A stretch of DNA of 64,000 nt from Modestobacter sp. L9-4 (GCF_019112525.1 NZ_CP077800.1:1674001-1738000); one strand, 5' to 3'; counted from the first letter of the stretch, positions 7,792 to 16,180 are shown. The notes: generated by a model from the letters alone, not told the origin. Translations and numbers: made by a program.

Positions 7792-8361
7792 TCACCGGCC
7801 GCCTGCGGACCGCCAGACCCTGGCCCGGGCCAGGATCTCGCCGACGACCTCGGTCTTCGCGTCGGCGTAGTCGTTCATGTCGGCCCACTCCCGGCTCGCC
7901 AGCGCACGCTTCGTCGTGGCGTACAGGGCGCGGTCCTGCGCCGACCGACGCAGCCAGTCACGCAGGTCGAGGTAGTCGGTCACCGCGGGGGCGCCGGGCT
8001 CGTAGACGTGGACGTGCACGTCCCGCCCGGGCGTGCGGAACATGCGATGGCCCGGTTCCCGGACCCGCTGCGGGAACCCGGCCGCCTCCAGGGCGGGCGC
8101 GTAGGCCGGCTCGTCCGCCACGTCGGCGACGGTCACGAGCACGTCGACGATGGGCTTGGCAGCCAGTCCCGGGACCGCGGTGCTCCCGATGTGCTCGATG
8201 CCGAGGGCACGGTCGCCCAGGGCGTTGCGGATCCGGGTGCGCACCACCGCGAAGCGTGCCGGCCACTCCGGGTCCGGGTCCTGGACGACGATCGTCACCG
8301 GCTCGCGGCCGCCGATGAGCACCGACTGGAGGTAGGCGTCCCGGTCAGGGGTCGGGTCCAC
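7792..8361 (-). CDS. GrpB-family (UPF0157) nucleotidyltransferase-like protein
   Basis: 189 residues with the GrpB signature: VVQDPDPEWPARF, then IEHIGSTAVPGLAAKPIVDV and later RDHL-like DYLDLRDWLR. The GSTAV and D-x-x-V segments correspond to the nucleotidyltransferase fold. The activity in most bacteria is undefined, though some GrpB proteins have been linked to CoA metabolism. GTG 8361 follows a -10 element by 6 bases. It is convergent with the hydrolase gene. Confidence 0.9.
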   Translation of the reverse strand: MDPTPDRDAYLQSVLIGGREPVTIVVQDPDPEWPARFAVVRTRIRNALGDRALGIEHIGSTAVPGLAAKPIVDVLVTVADVADEPAYAPALEAAGFPQRVREPGHRMFRTPGRDVHVHVYEPGAPAVTDYLDLRDWLRRSAQDRALYATTKRALASREWADMNDYADAKTEVVGEILARARVWRSAGGR

Positions 8362-8367
8362 CCGGCG

Positions 8368-8373
8368 AGGCTA
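8368..8373 (-). promoter_or_regulatory. -10 element TAGCCT, leaderless grpB-like start
   Basis: On the minus strand TAGCCT lies 6 bases before GTG 8361; no ribosome site is present. Confidence 0.5.
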
Positions 8374-8405
8374 CGACGCCACCCGCGACCGACGCGACCA
8401 GCGCA

Positions 8406-9359
8406 TCAGGCGCCGACGCGGGCGAACCGTTCGGACAGCGTGCGGAAGGCGTCGGCGAGGGCGGGCGGGCTCACGGCGAGGACGTCGGTGTCGTAGCGCG
8501 CCACGGCCGCGGCGACGCCGACCCACGACCACGCCCCGAGGGTGAGCCGGCAGCGGTCGGGGCCCAGCGCCTCGACGACGCCGTCGGCGGCGAACGGGAC
8601 GACGCGGGCGGCGGGGAGGCCCAGCTCGACCGTGCCGGTGCACGGCCAGGCGCCGTCGCTGCTGCCCCGGACGACGCCGTCCATGAAGGTGCCGAGGTCG
8701 CCGCCGGGCAGCTCGCGGGGCGTGAACCGGGGGCCGTTCGGGGTCCGCAGCGTGATCCGGTCGCAGCGGAAGGTGCGCCAGTCGGCCCGGTCGAGGTCGA
8801 ACGCCACGAGGTACCAGCGGCCGCCCCGGGCGACGAGGTGGTGCGGCTCGGCCCGCCGCGGCGGCGACCGGTCGTCCGCGTAGCCGAAGCGCACCACCTC
8901 GCGGGCCCGGACGGCGGCGGTCAGCGCGACCAGCACCGCCGGGTCGACCTCGGCGGTGGAGCTGCTGGCGAGCGGGGTGACCTGCACGGCGTCCACCCGG
9001 TGCCGCAACCGCGCGGGCATCACCTGGCGCACGGTGGTCAGCGCGCGGGCCGCCGCCTCGTTGATCCGCGCCCCGCTCGCGGTCGCCAGCTGCAGCGCCA
9101 CGGCCAGCGCCACGGCCTGCTCGTCGTCGAACAGCAGCGGCGGCAGGTCGGCACCGGCATCGAGGCGGTAGCCGCCGTCGGGCCCCTTGAACGCCTGGAC
9201 GGGGTAGCCGAGCTCGCGGAGCCGGTCGACGTCGCGGCGCACGGTGCGCCCGGTGACCCCCAGCCGCTCGGCCAGGGTGGCACCGGGCCAGTCGCGGCGG
9301 GCCTGCAGCAGCGACAGCAGCGTGAGCAGCCGGGACGACGTCCCGCTCGTCGGGGGCAT
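8406..9359 (-). CDS. HTH-WYL transcriptional regulator (YafY family)
   Basis: 317 residues. An N-terminal winged helix-turn-helix (LAERLGVTGRTVRRDVDRLR, residues ~27-46) is followed by a WYL domain whose signature appears as RWYLVAFDLD, and a C-terminal WCX extension. WYL regulators bind small ligands or nucleic acids. The gene is divergent from a VOC/PhnB-like gene, a pairing I know from other actinobacteria, and the inverted repeat between them is a likely operator. ATG 9359 is preferred over the upstream GTG at 9377 because the latter lies within the promoter. Confidence 0.9.
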   Translation of the reverse strand: MPPTSGTSSRLLTLLSLLQARRDWPGATLAERLGVTGRTVRRDVDRLRELGYPVQAFKGPDGGYRLDAGADLPPLLFDDEQAVALAVALQLATASGARINEAAARALTTVRQVMPARLRHRVDAVQVTPLASSSTAEVDPAVLVALTAAVRAREVVRFGYADDRSPPRRAEPHHLVARGGRWYLVAFDLDRADWRTFRCDRITLRTPNGPRFTPRELPGGDLGTFMDGVVRGSSDGAWPCTGTVELGLPAARVVPFAADGVVEALGPDRCRLTLGAWSWVGVAAAVARYDTDVLAVSPPALADAFRTLSERFARVGA

Positions 9360-9378
9360 GTTGTCGATGCTGCGCACA

Positions 9379-9403
9379 GTAGAGGACAGGAGCTGTCCGC
9401 TAC
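9379..9403. promoter_or_regulatory. Inverted repeat operator between WYL and VOC genes
   Basis: GTAGAGGACAG, spacer GAG, CTGTCCGCTAC: 11-base arms with a single mismatch. A minus-strand -10 (TACTGT, 9376-9381) touches the left arm, so a protein bound here would block WYL-gene transcription. Confidence 0.6.
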
Positions 9404-9461
9404 CACTGCGACTGTCTCCTCATCGCCACCGACGGGGTGGCGGCGAGCTGAGGAGCCGGAC

Positions 9462-9893
9462 ATGAGCATCACCACCACCACGCACCTGAACTTCCGCGGC
9501 CAGGCCCGCGAGGCGCTGGACTTCTACGCCTCGGTGTTCGGCGGGGAGGTCATGGCCTTCACCTTCGCCCAGGGCGGCAGCGAGCGGGACACCGCCGACG
9601 GCGCCGTGCCCGAGCAGATCATCTGGGGCGGCGTGCAGGCACCGAACGGCTTCGCGGTCATGGCCTTCGACGTCCCGCCGGGCCGCGCGTACGACGCGGG
9701 CACGGACGCCGTCTACGTGTCGGTGCGCGGCACCGACACCGAGGAGGTCACCCGGTACTGGCAGGCGCTCGTCGTCGGCGGCTCGGTGCGGACGGAGCTG
9801 GCCCCGGCCGGCTACGCCCCGCTGTACGGCATGGTCACCGACCGGTTCGGCGTCACGTGGGTCCTGGACGTGCTGCCGCCGTACAACGGCTGA
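9462..9893 (+). CDS. VOC-superfamily (PhnB/glyoxalase-like) protein
   Basis: 143 residues with the PhnB-type pattern: LNFRGQAREALDFYASVFGG at residues ~9-28, a central GF-x-VMAFD strand and a C-terminal DRFGVTWVLDV. Members of this group form beta-alpha-beta-beta-beta metal-binding dimers, and most have no known substrate. AGGAG lies 6 bases before ATG 9462. Control by the divergent WYL regulator is inferred from position. Confidence 0.88.
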   Translation: MSITTTTHLNFRGQAREALDFYASVFGGEVMAFTFAQGGSERDTADGAVPEQIIWGGVQAPNGFAVMAFDVPPGRAYDAGTDAVYVSVRGTDTEEVTRYWQALVVGGSVRTELAPAGYAPLYGMVTDRFGVTWVLDVLPPYNG

Positions 9894-9925
9894 CCCGGTC
9901 GGCGGCGGCGTCCGCCTGGGGCACC

Positions 9926-10693
9926 ATGGACGGCGTGCCCGACGAGCTGTTCGACGCCTGGACCGCCGCTGTCGAGCGGGAGGGCGAGCGGGTCGGCGTC
10001 GTCGCCCAGGAGCTGGACGCCGGCCGCACCCCGGCCACCGGTGGGCTGCAGACCCCGGTGCCCTGGGTGCCCGCCTGGACCGCCCGCGACCTGGTCGTGC
10101 ACCTGGGCGGCGTGCACCGCTGGACCGTGGGCATCCTGCGGGCCGGGCACACCCACCCGCCGGAGCGCGGCGCGGCCCACCCGCCGCACGACGACCTGCA
10201 CGGCTGGTACGCGCAGGGCCTGATCGAGCTGGTGGCCACCCTGCGCACCACCGACCCCGGCGCCCCGGCCTGGCACATGAGCCCGGCCGCCGGCCACACC
10301 GCGCGCGACTGGGCCCGCCGGCAGGCGCACGAGCACACGGTGCACCGGCAGGACCTGGAGACGGCGGCGTCGCTGGCCCTCTCCCCCGTCGACCCGGCGC
10401 TGGCCGGCGACGGGGTCGACGAGGTGCTGGCGATCGTGCTGCCGCGGTGGCAGCACGAGTCCCCGCTGGCCGGCGCCCGGGCCCGGGTGGGCGTCACGGC
10501 GACCGACCTCGGCCGCGCGTGGACCGTCGAGGTGGCCGACGGCGCCGTCCGCTGCTCCGACGGCCCCGCCCCGGACGCCGACGCGCAGGTGTCCGGAGCG
10601 GCCGGCCAGCTGCTGCTGCACCTGTGGGGCCGGCCGGGCGAGGTCGTCGTGGACGGCGACCCGGCGGCCGAGGCCCTGCTGCGGGGACACTGA
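9926..10693 (+). CDS. Maleylpyruvate isomerase-like mycothiol-dependent enzyme (MDMPI/DinB fold)
   Basis: 255 residues. HLGGVHRW and RRQAHEHTVHRQDLE hold His residues in the places used for metal binding in mycothiol-dependent maleylpyruvate isomerase and related DinB-like transferases. The N-terminal four-helix domain is followed by a smaller C-terminal alpha/beta domain (MDMPI_C). The reaction here is unknown, but it is expected to use the mycothiol made by mshA/mshD. Start: ATG 9926, or GTG 9935, which lies 7 bases after CACCAT (9922-9927) and could be leaderless. Confidence 0.82.
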   Translation: MDGVPDELFDAWTAAVEREGERVGVVAQELDAGRTPATGGLQTPVPWVPAWTARDLVVHLGGVHRWTVGILRAGHTHPPERGAAHPPHDDLHGWYAQGLIELVATLRTTDPGAPAWHMSPAAGHTARDWARRQAHEHTVHRQDLETAASLALSPVDPALAGDGVDEVLAIVLPRWQHESPLAGARARVGVTATDLGRAWTVEVADGAVRCSDGPAPDADAQVSGAAGQLLLHLWGRPGEVVVDGDPAAEALLRGH

Positions 10694-10729
10694 CGGCCCC
10701 TGCGGGGTGCGGCTCCGGTCGCCGACGGG

Positions 10730-10762
10730 CCGCCCGGCCCCGGGGTCACCGGGGCCGGGCGG
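10730..10762. terminator. Bidirectional terminator hairpin
   Basis: A perfect 14-bp inverted repeat (CCGCCCGGCCCCGG and its complement) with a GGTCA loop lies between the convergent MDMPI-like and LGFP genes. Confidence 0.75.
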
Positions 10763-10814
10763 AGGCCAGCGGCCGGGTGGAGGTCAGCGGCCGGGTAGAG
10801 GTCAGCGGCCGGTG
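10761..10814. repeat. 18-bp tandem repeat, three copies, across the LGFP gene stop
   Basis: Three adjacent 18-base units based on GGAGGTCAGCGGCCGGGT with one or a few changes each. The third unit includes the stop codon and the last codons of the LGFP protein (GQVTGR). Confidence 0.8.
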
Positions 10815-13800
10815 ACCTGGCCGATCCGCGGTTCCCAGACGAGCGCACCGCGCTGGAAGTCGCTGCGCCGGCCCTCGGGGACGCCGTACTCGTCGGTGGT
10901 CGGGTAGCCCAGCCGGCCGGTCTCCCAGCCGAGGGACGCCCACCGGTCGCGGATCAGGCCCTGCACCGAGTGCGCACCCGTCCGCGGCGTCCAGTAGACC
11001 GACGCGCCACCGGAACCGTTGAAGTGGTTGGCGCGCCCCACCCCGTCCGGCGACCCGAACTCGTCGGTCACCGGGTACCCCAGCGGGCCCAGCTCCCAGC
11101 CCGAGGCCGCCCACCGGTTCCGGATCTCCCCCTGCACCGAGTGCGCACCCGTCCGCGGCGTCCAGTAGATCGACGCGCCACCGGAACCGTTGAAGTGGTT
11201 GATCCGACCCACGCCGTCCGGTGAGCCCGCCTCGTCGATCACCGGGTAGCCCAGCGGACCGGTCTCCCAGCCCGAGGCCGCCCACCGGTTGCGGATCTCA
11301 CCCTGCACCGAGTGCGCACCCGTGCCCGGCGTCCAGTAGATCGACGCGCCACCCGAGCCGTTGAAGTGGTTCGCCCGGCCCACGCCGTCCGGCGACCCGA
11401 ACTCGTCGGTCACCGGGTAGCCCAGCCGGCCGGTCTCCCAGCCCGAGGCTGCCCACCGGTTGCGGATCTCGCCCTGCACGGAGTGCGCACCACTGCCCGG
11501 CGTCCAGTAGATCGACGCACCACCGGAACCGTTGAAGTGGTTCCCGCGGCCCACGCCGTCCGGCGACCCGAACTCGTCGGTCACCGGGTAGCCCAGCCGA
11601 CCCGTCTCCCAGCCCGACGCCGCCCACCGGTTGCGGATCTCGCCCTGCACCGAGTGCGCACCACTGCCCGGCGTCCAGTAGATCGACGCACCACCCGAGC
11701 CGTTGAAGTGGTTCGCCCGCCCCACGCCGTCCGGCGACCCGAACTCGTCCGTCACCGGGAACCCGAGCGGCCCGGCCGGCCCCCCGGCGGCCCGGTACCG
11801 CTCGGCGATGGCGCCCTGGACGACGTGCGCGCCACTGGCGGCCGACCAGCAGATGACGCCGTTCGTGTAGTCCTGGCACCGGCCCCCGGCGACGGCGTAC
11901 TGCGCGTTCAGCGCCTGGCCGACCCCGATGTAGGTGCCCTTCCCGGCACCCGCGCGCACGGCGGCCACCGCGATCGGGTCCTCGATGCCCCTGCCGGTGA
12001 GCACCACCTTCTGCTCGCCCTGCCCGTCGTTGCCGGTGAGCAGGTAGAAGAACGCCGGCCCACCGGCCTGTCCGGTCGCGGTCGGCCGGAAGGTCACGGT
12101 CTGGAAGGCGGTCTCCCCCGGCGGGATCGTCAGGTTCTCCGAGATCGGGTCCGTGGTGCTGAAGACGCCGGCCGGGGCCTTGGCCTTGGTGATGGTCAGG
12201 GCGATGTTGCCGGTGTTCTCCACCGGGAAGGACATCGTCGACTCGAGCCCGACCGCCACGTCACCGAAGTCGAGCGAGGCAGGCAGCTCGAGGTGGGCCG
12301 CACCGGTGACCGCGCTGGCCGTGATCGGCACGCTCACCGACCCGGCGTCGCTGGTCACGCGCAGCTGGTCGGTGACCGCGGCCGTCGACGTCGGGGCGAA
12401 GGTGACCGACACCGGGACCGAGGCCTGCGGCGCGAGGCGCTGCCCGACGGTGGGCAGCGACTGCGGGTCGACGGTGAGCGAGGGGTGGGTCGGCAGCGTC
12501 ACGCCCTGCACGGTGACCGGGGCCGTCCCGGTGTTCACCACGTTGACCGTCTGCCGGCTCAGGGAACCGGTGGGGACGGCGTCGAAGGTCAGCGAACCGG
12601 GCACGCTGCCCAGGCCGGTGCGGGTGCCCAGGCCGTGGACGCCGATCCGGACCTGCTCGCCGTCGGCGGTGGTGAGGTCGAGCGTGCCGTCGGACTGGCC
12701 GGTGACGGTGGGCCGGAAGGTCACCGGGACCGTCATCGACCCGCCCTTGGCCAGCGGCTGCGGCAGCGGCAGCGCGCCCACGGCGAACGGGGCGCCCGCG
12801 GTGGCGGCCGTGACCGTGACCGCCCGCGAGGCGGTCAGCGTGACGGTCGCCGTGGCGGCCTCGCCGACCGGCGCGGAGCCGAGGTCGGTGGCGGTGGCCC
12901 CCAGGGCCGCGGTGGTGGGTGCCCCGAAGCCGAGGACGTGGCCGTCCCGGGTGCCCACGTACACGCGACCGCCGTCGGTGGCCAGGGACACGAACTTGGA
13001 CGCGGTGCCGATCGGGGCGCTGAAGACCTGGCGCAGCTGACCGGTGCTGTCGGGCAGCGCCCGGTAGGCGCGCAGTTGCCCCTGGGAGCCGTTGCCACCG
13101 GCGGCGTAGACCTCCCAGACCAGCGCCGTCGAGGGGTCGGTGCCGGTGGACGTGACCACCGGCGAGCCGGACGTGTAGCCCAGCGTGCCGGCGCTGGTGC
13201 CCACGGCGGCGAGGGCGACACCGCCGTCCGCGCGGACGGCGATCCGGAAGGCGCGCAGGTAGCCGTTGGCCTCGACGGTGTAGACGTAACCGCCCTGGGG
13301 CGTGCCGAGGAACGCCGGCTTTCCCCAGACGCCGCCGTAGGGGCCGGCGCTGTCGAGGACGGCGTCGGTGCCGTTCGGGCCCTGGCCCATCCCGCCCAGG
13401 TCGTCGCGGTCGAGCAGCCGGACCACGCCGTCCTTGCCGACCTGGACCAGCAGGTGCGGGTGGGCGGTGCTGCCGTAGCCGTCGGGGACAGCCACCGGCC
13501 CGCCGGACCCGAGGTCGGCGTCGTCCTGGTCGAGCTTGGCGTTGTCGAAGGGGCTGAAGAAGTCGGTGGCCGCCAGGGTGCCGTCGCCGGCGACCCGCAA
13601 CCGGACGACGGACTCGGCGAGGGTGGCCGGCGGGGTCTTCCCGGGGCTGCGCTGCGGGGAGATGCCGTTGCCGGTGGCGAACAGGATCTGCCCGGGCCCG
13701 TCGGAGACCAGGCCGCCGCCGGACTGCCAGATGCCGGCCTCGGCGTTGGCGTTGCCGGACTCGGTGGCCCACAGCGTGGTCTGCCGCCCTGCCGTGGACA

Positions 13801-14530
13801 CCCCGGCGACGTAGCCGACGAAGGGCGCGTAGTCGCAGTGGCTGGCGAACCCGGCGTAGACCACGCCGTCGAGCAGCAGCAGCCCGGGCCGCTGCATCGC
13901 GGTGAGGGCGTTGAACGGCCGGGTCGGGTCGTTGGTGGGCGCCCCGCCGATCATCACCGGGAAGTTCGGCCGCTCGGCGCCGGTGACCGGGTCCAGGGCG
14001 TGCAGGTACCAGTGCGGCACCTGCGCCGATCCACCGTCGTTCGTCTTGGCCAGCAGGTAGACGCTGCGGGTGGCCGGGTCGTAGACCGGCGTGGAGGTGA
14101 CCCCGACGTTCGGGGTCAGGTCACCGCACCCGAGGGTGGCCGACGGCCAGGCCGGGCCGAGTGACCTCGTCCACCGCCGCTGGCCGGTGACGCCGTCCAG
14201 CCCGTACACGTTGTTGTTCTCGGTCGCCGCGACGACGGTGCCACCGACGACCAGTGGCTGCGCGTAGACCTGCCCGTCGACCTCGGCGGCGAACAGCCGG
14301 CCGAAGGCGCTGGACTGGACGGTGCTCGGGGCCAGGCCGGGCTCGTCGGCGTCCCAGCTGGTGCGGAACGTGTCACCGGCGATCGTGCGGACGTCGGCCC
14401 GGGCCACGTCCGCCCCACCGACGACACCGGCGCCGGCGAGGGCGATCAGCGCGCTCGCCACCGCCAGCACGGACCGGCGTCCGCCCCTGACCCGCGCCGC
14501 CCGCTCGACCCGTCCGTGCCCTGCCCGCAT
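10802..14530 (-). CDS. Secreted PQQ-propeller / ASH-domain / LGFP-repeat protein
   Basis: 1242 residues. A signal peptide (twin basic start, then SVLAVASALIALAGAG and ADVARA) is followed by a beta-propeller-like region of about 520 residues containing PQQ-type blades (GLDGVTGQRRW, HALDPVTGAER). Three immunoglobulin-like ASH/choice-of-anchor segments come next, the third starting LDFGDVAVG. The C-terminus has six LGFP repeats of 57 residues with cores LGFPVTDE, LGYPVTDE, LGYPVIDE and LGYPTTDE. LGFP repeats are associated with cell-wall binding in mycolate actinobacteria. The protein is probably exported and wall-attached, with a binding or enzymatic propeller. ATG 14530 is chosen for the signal peptide and a GGGGCGGG site. 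Confidence 0.88.
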   Translation of the reverse strand: MRAGHGRVERAARVRGGRRSVLAVASALIALAGAGVVGGADVARADVRTIAGDTFRTSWDADEPGLAPSTVQSSAFGRLFAAEVDGQVYAQPLVVGGTVVAATENNNVYGLDGVTGQRRWTRSLGPAWPSATLGCGDLTPNVGVTSTPVYDPATRSVYLLAKTNDGGSAQVPHWYLHALDPVTGAERPNFPVMIGGAPTNDPTRPFNALTAMQRPGLLLLDGVVYAGFASHCDYAPFVGYVAGVSTAGRQTTLWATESGNANAEAGIWQSGGGLVSDGPGQILFATGNGISPQRSPGKTPPATLAESVVRLRVAGDGTLAATDFFSPFDNAKLDQDDADLGSGGPVAVPDGYGSTAHPHLLVQVGKDGVVRLLDRDDLGGMGQGPNGTDAVLDSAGPYGGVWGKPAFLGTPQGGYVYTVEANGYLRAFRIAVRADGGVALAAVGTSAGTLGYTSGSPVVTSTGTDPSTALVWEVYAAGGNGSQGQLRAYRALPDSTGQLRQVFSAPIGTASKFVSLATDGGRVYVGTRDGHVLGFGAPTTAALGATATDLGSAPVGEAATATVTLTASRAVTVTAATAGAPFAVGALPLPQPLAKGGSMTVPVTFRPTVTGQSDGTLDLTTADGEQVRIGVHGLGTRTGLGSVPGSLTFDAVPTGSLSRQTVNVVNTGTAPVTVQGVTLPTHPSLTVDPQSLPTVGQRLAPQASVPVSVTFAPTSTAAVTDQLRVTSDAGSVSVPITASAVTGAAHLELPASLDFGDVAVGLESTMSFPVENTGNIALTITKAKAPAGVFSTTDPISENLTIPPGETAFQTVTFRPTATGQAGGPAFFYLLTGNDGQGEQKVVLTGRGIEDPIAVAAVRAGAGKGTYIGVGQALNAQYAVAGGRCQDYTNGVICWSAASGAHVVQGAIAERYRAAGGPAGPLGFPVTDEFGSPDGVGRANHFNGSGGASIYWTPGSGAHSVQGEIRNRWAASGWETGRLGYPVTDEFGSPDGVGRGNHFNGSGGASIYWTPGSGAHSVQGEIRNRWAASGWETGRLGYPVTDEFGSPDGVGRANHFNGSGGASIYWTPGTGAHSVQGEIRNRWAASGWETGPLGYPVIDEAGSPDGVGRINHFNGSGGASIYWTPRTGAHSVQGEIRNRWAASGWELGPLGYPVTDEFGSPDGVGRANHFNGSGGASVYWTPRTGAHSVQGLIRDRWASLGWETGRLGYPTTDEYGVPEGRRSDFQRGALVWEPRIGQVTGR
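10830..11770 (-). repeat. 171-bp tandem repeat array encoding LGFP units
   Basis: Five near-identical copies at an exact 171-base period (for example GAAGTGGTT recurs at 11021 and 11192) encode 57-residue units; the sixth, outer unit is divergent. The nucleotide identity is much higher than needed to keep the protein motif, suggesting recent duplication or gene conversion. Confidence 0.9.
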
Positions 14531-14695
14531 CTGCCCGCCCCGTGTGTCCGCCCCCGTGGAGACCGCGGACGCACCAGGGGCGAACGCGGTCGGGACACCC
14601 GCCCGGCGCGGGTGTCCCGGCGACAAGCTACGTGGTCCCTGTGACGGAACGCGTGGTCAGCAGCCTCCTCGACCGGCCGGCGGTCGTGGCTGGGG

Positions 14696-14701
14696 CACCA
14701 T
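14696..14701 (+). promoter_or_regulatory. -10 element CACCAT upstream of a 17-codon ORF
   Basis: CACCAT is followed after 7 bases by GTG 14709. The same arrangement (CACCAT-GGACGGC-GTG) occurs at 9922. Confidence 0.45.
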
Positions 14702-14708
14702 GGACGCC

Positions 14709-14762
14709 GTGGACGAGGCAGCGCCGGACCCCTCCCGGACCCAGCAGCAGGGCCAGCGGTGA
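14709..14762 (+). CDS. Possible 17-residue leader ORF overlapping the next gene
   Basis: GTG 14709 opens a 17-codon frame (VDEAAPDPSRTQQQGQR) ending in TGA 14760-14762. That stop overlaps the GTG start of the spermidine-synthase-like gene as GTGA. The spacing from the -10 suggests a leaderless transcript, so the ribosome may enter here and reinitiate at the downstream gene, which lacks a good ribosome site. The peptide has no recognisable family. Confidence 0.4.
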   Translation: MDEAAPDPSRTQQQGQR

Positions 14763-15619
14763 GCCGCAGGGACCGCGGGCACCTGACCGCCCTGCCCGGC
14801 CCCACCGAGGTCGCCGGGGGCACCGCGGAGCTGCTGGCCGACGCCGACCGGGAGGGCTCCTGGCAGCTGATGCTCGACGGCGTCCCGCAGTCGCACGTCG
14901 ACCTCACCGACCCCTCGTACCTGGAGTTCGAGTACGTCCGCCGGATGGGCCACGTGCTCGACCTGGCCGCCGAGCCCGGCCGGGCGCTGGACGTCGTCCA
15001 CCTCGGCGGCGGCGCGCTCACCCTGGCCCGCTACGTCGCCGTGACCCGGCCCGGTTCCCGGCAGCGGGTGGTCGAGCTCGACGAGCCGCTGACGGAGCTG
15101 GTGCGCCGCGAGTTGCCGCTGCCGCGGAACGCCCGCGTGCGGGTGCGCGCCGCCGACGCCCGCGAGGGGCTGGCCGCACTGCCCGACGCCTCCGCCGACG
15201 TCGTCCTGGTCGACGTGTTCGCCGGCGCCCGCACCCCGGCGCACCTGACCACGGTCGAGTTCGCCGCCGACGTCGCCCGGGTGCTGCGGCCCGGCGGCGT
15301 GACGGCGTGGAACGTCTCCGACGGCCCGCCGCTGCGCTTCGCCCGCGCGGAGGCGGCGACGCTGCGCGCGGTCTTCGGGCACGTGGCACTGCTGGCCGAG
15401 CCGGGCACCCTGCGCGGACGGCGGTTCGGCAACACCGTCGCGGTGGCCTCGACCGCCGAGCTGCCGATCGCCGGGCTGACCCGCCGCTGCGCCGGGGACC
15501 CGATGCCCGCCCGGGTGGTCGACGGCGAGGAGCTGGACCGGTTCGTCGGCCAGGCCGCACCGGTGACCGATGCCGACGCCCAGCCCTCCCCGCAGCCACC
15601 GGCCGGGATCTTCGACTGA
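14759..15619 (+). CDS. Spermidine synthase-like (SpeE fold) protein
   Basis: 286 residues. LDVVHLGGGALTLARYVA is the nucleotide-binding loop, RVVELDEPLTELV ends the second strand with its acidic residue, and DVVLVDVFAGARTP replaces the usual D-x-x-D of the aminopropyltransferase site. Actinobacterial members of this group often lack polyamine partners and are called fused-MFS or spermidine-synthase family; they may be methyltransferases. The GTG start is GTGA-coupled to a possible 17-codon leader. Confidence 0.8.
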   Translation: MSRRDRGHLTALPGPTEVAGGTAELLADADREGSWQLMLDGVPQSHVDLTDPSYLEFEYVRRMGHVLDLAAEPGRALDVVHLGGGALTLARYVAVTRPGSRQRVVELDEPLTELVRRELPLPRNARVRVRAADAREGLAALPDASADVVLVDVFAGARTPAHLTTVEFAADVARVLRPGGVTAWNVSDGPPLRFARAEAATLRAVFGHVALLAEPGTLRGRRFGNTVAVASTAELPIAGLTRRCAGDPMPARVVDGEELDRFVGQAAPVTDADAQPSPQPPAGIFD

Positions 15620-15648
15620 GCACCCCGACCACCGGGCGCGTGGCGCCG

Positions 15649-15654
15649 TAGGGT
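15649..15654 (+). promoter_or_regulatory. -10 element TAGGGT for the PspC-like gene
   Basis: TAGGGT lies 6 bases before ATG 15661. The intervening CGGGAG could also act as a ribosome site if transcription began upstream. Confidence 0.5.
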
Positions 15655-15660
15655 CGGGAG

Positions 15661-15864
15661 ATGACGACTCCCTCGTACGGTCGGCTCACCCGCGACACCC
15701 GCCACAAGGTGGTGGCCGGGGTCTGCTCGGGCCTGGCCCGCAGGTTCGGGCTCTCCCGGGGTGGCCTGCGCGCGGCCTTCGTGGTGTCCTGCGTGCTGCC
15801 GGGCCCGCAGTTCATCGCCTACATCGCGCTGTGGGTCCTGATGCCGGCCGACGACAAGTACTGA
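15661..15864 (+). CDS. PspC-domain membrane protein
   Basis: 67 residues, almost only a PspC domain. GRLTRDTRHKVVAGVCSGLA at the N-terminus is the conserved cytoplasmic segment and residues ~35-60 form one hydrophobic helix ending WVLMPADDKY. PspC proteins act at the membrane in envelope stress in other bacteria; standalone copies in actinobacteria are uncharacterised. It is convergent with the DUF2516 gene, 13 bases away. Confidence 0.9.
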   Translation: MTTPSYGRLTRDTRHKVVAGVCSGLARRFGLSRGGLRAAFVVSCVLPGPQFIAYIALWVLMPADDKY

Positions 15865-15877
15865 GGGCCGGGCGGCG

Positions 15878-16168
15878 TCACCAGCTGTTGTTGCCCCGCT
15901 TGAGGCTGCGGACGGCCGGACGGACGTCGACCAGGTAGACCACGGCCGCGACGACGGCGGGCAGGCCGAGGAAGCTCAGCGGGCCCATGCTCCACAGCAG
16001 CAGCGCGGCGATGCCGGTGATCGCCAGCCAGGCGGGCTTGCTCAGCTTGCCGGCGGCGGTGAAGGCGGCGGCGGGGCGGATGACGGCGTCGACGAACGCC
16101 CAGACCGCCAGGGCCAGGGTGCCGTAGTTCACGAGGGTGTAGACGAACCCGTCGAAGCTGCTGCCCAT
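15878..16168 (-). CDS. DUF2516-family membrane protein
   Basis: 96 residues with about three hydrophobic helices: YTLVNYGTLALAVWAFVDAV, PAWLAITGIAALLLWSM and LPAVVAAVVYLVDVRPAV. This is the family of M. tuberculosis Rv0476, which lies just downstream of hbhA, and the order XRE-hbhA-DUF2516 is the same here. The function is unknown. ATG 16168 follows a TATCCT -10 element by 6 bases, giving it a promoter of its own after the hbhA terminator. Confidence 0.88.
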   Translation of the reverse strand: MGSSFDGFVYTLVNYGTLALAVWAFVDAVIRPAAAFTAAGKLSKPAWLAITGIAALLLWSMGPLSFLGLPAVVAAVVYLVDVRPAVRSLKRGNNSW

Positions 16169-16174
16169 GCGCCG

Positions 16175-16180
16175 AGGATA
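16175..16180 (-). promoter_or_regulatory. -10 element TATCCT for the DUF2516 gene
   Basis: On the minus strand TATCCT is 6 bases from ATG 16168, and no ribosome site is present; leaderless start. Confidence 0.6.

Noticed and set aside
11312-14164. A 950-codon plus-strand frame opposite the LGFP gene
   Set aside because: Shadow frame; the minus-strand gene has a signal peptide, domains and repeats in frame.
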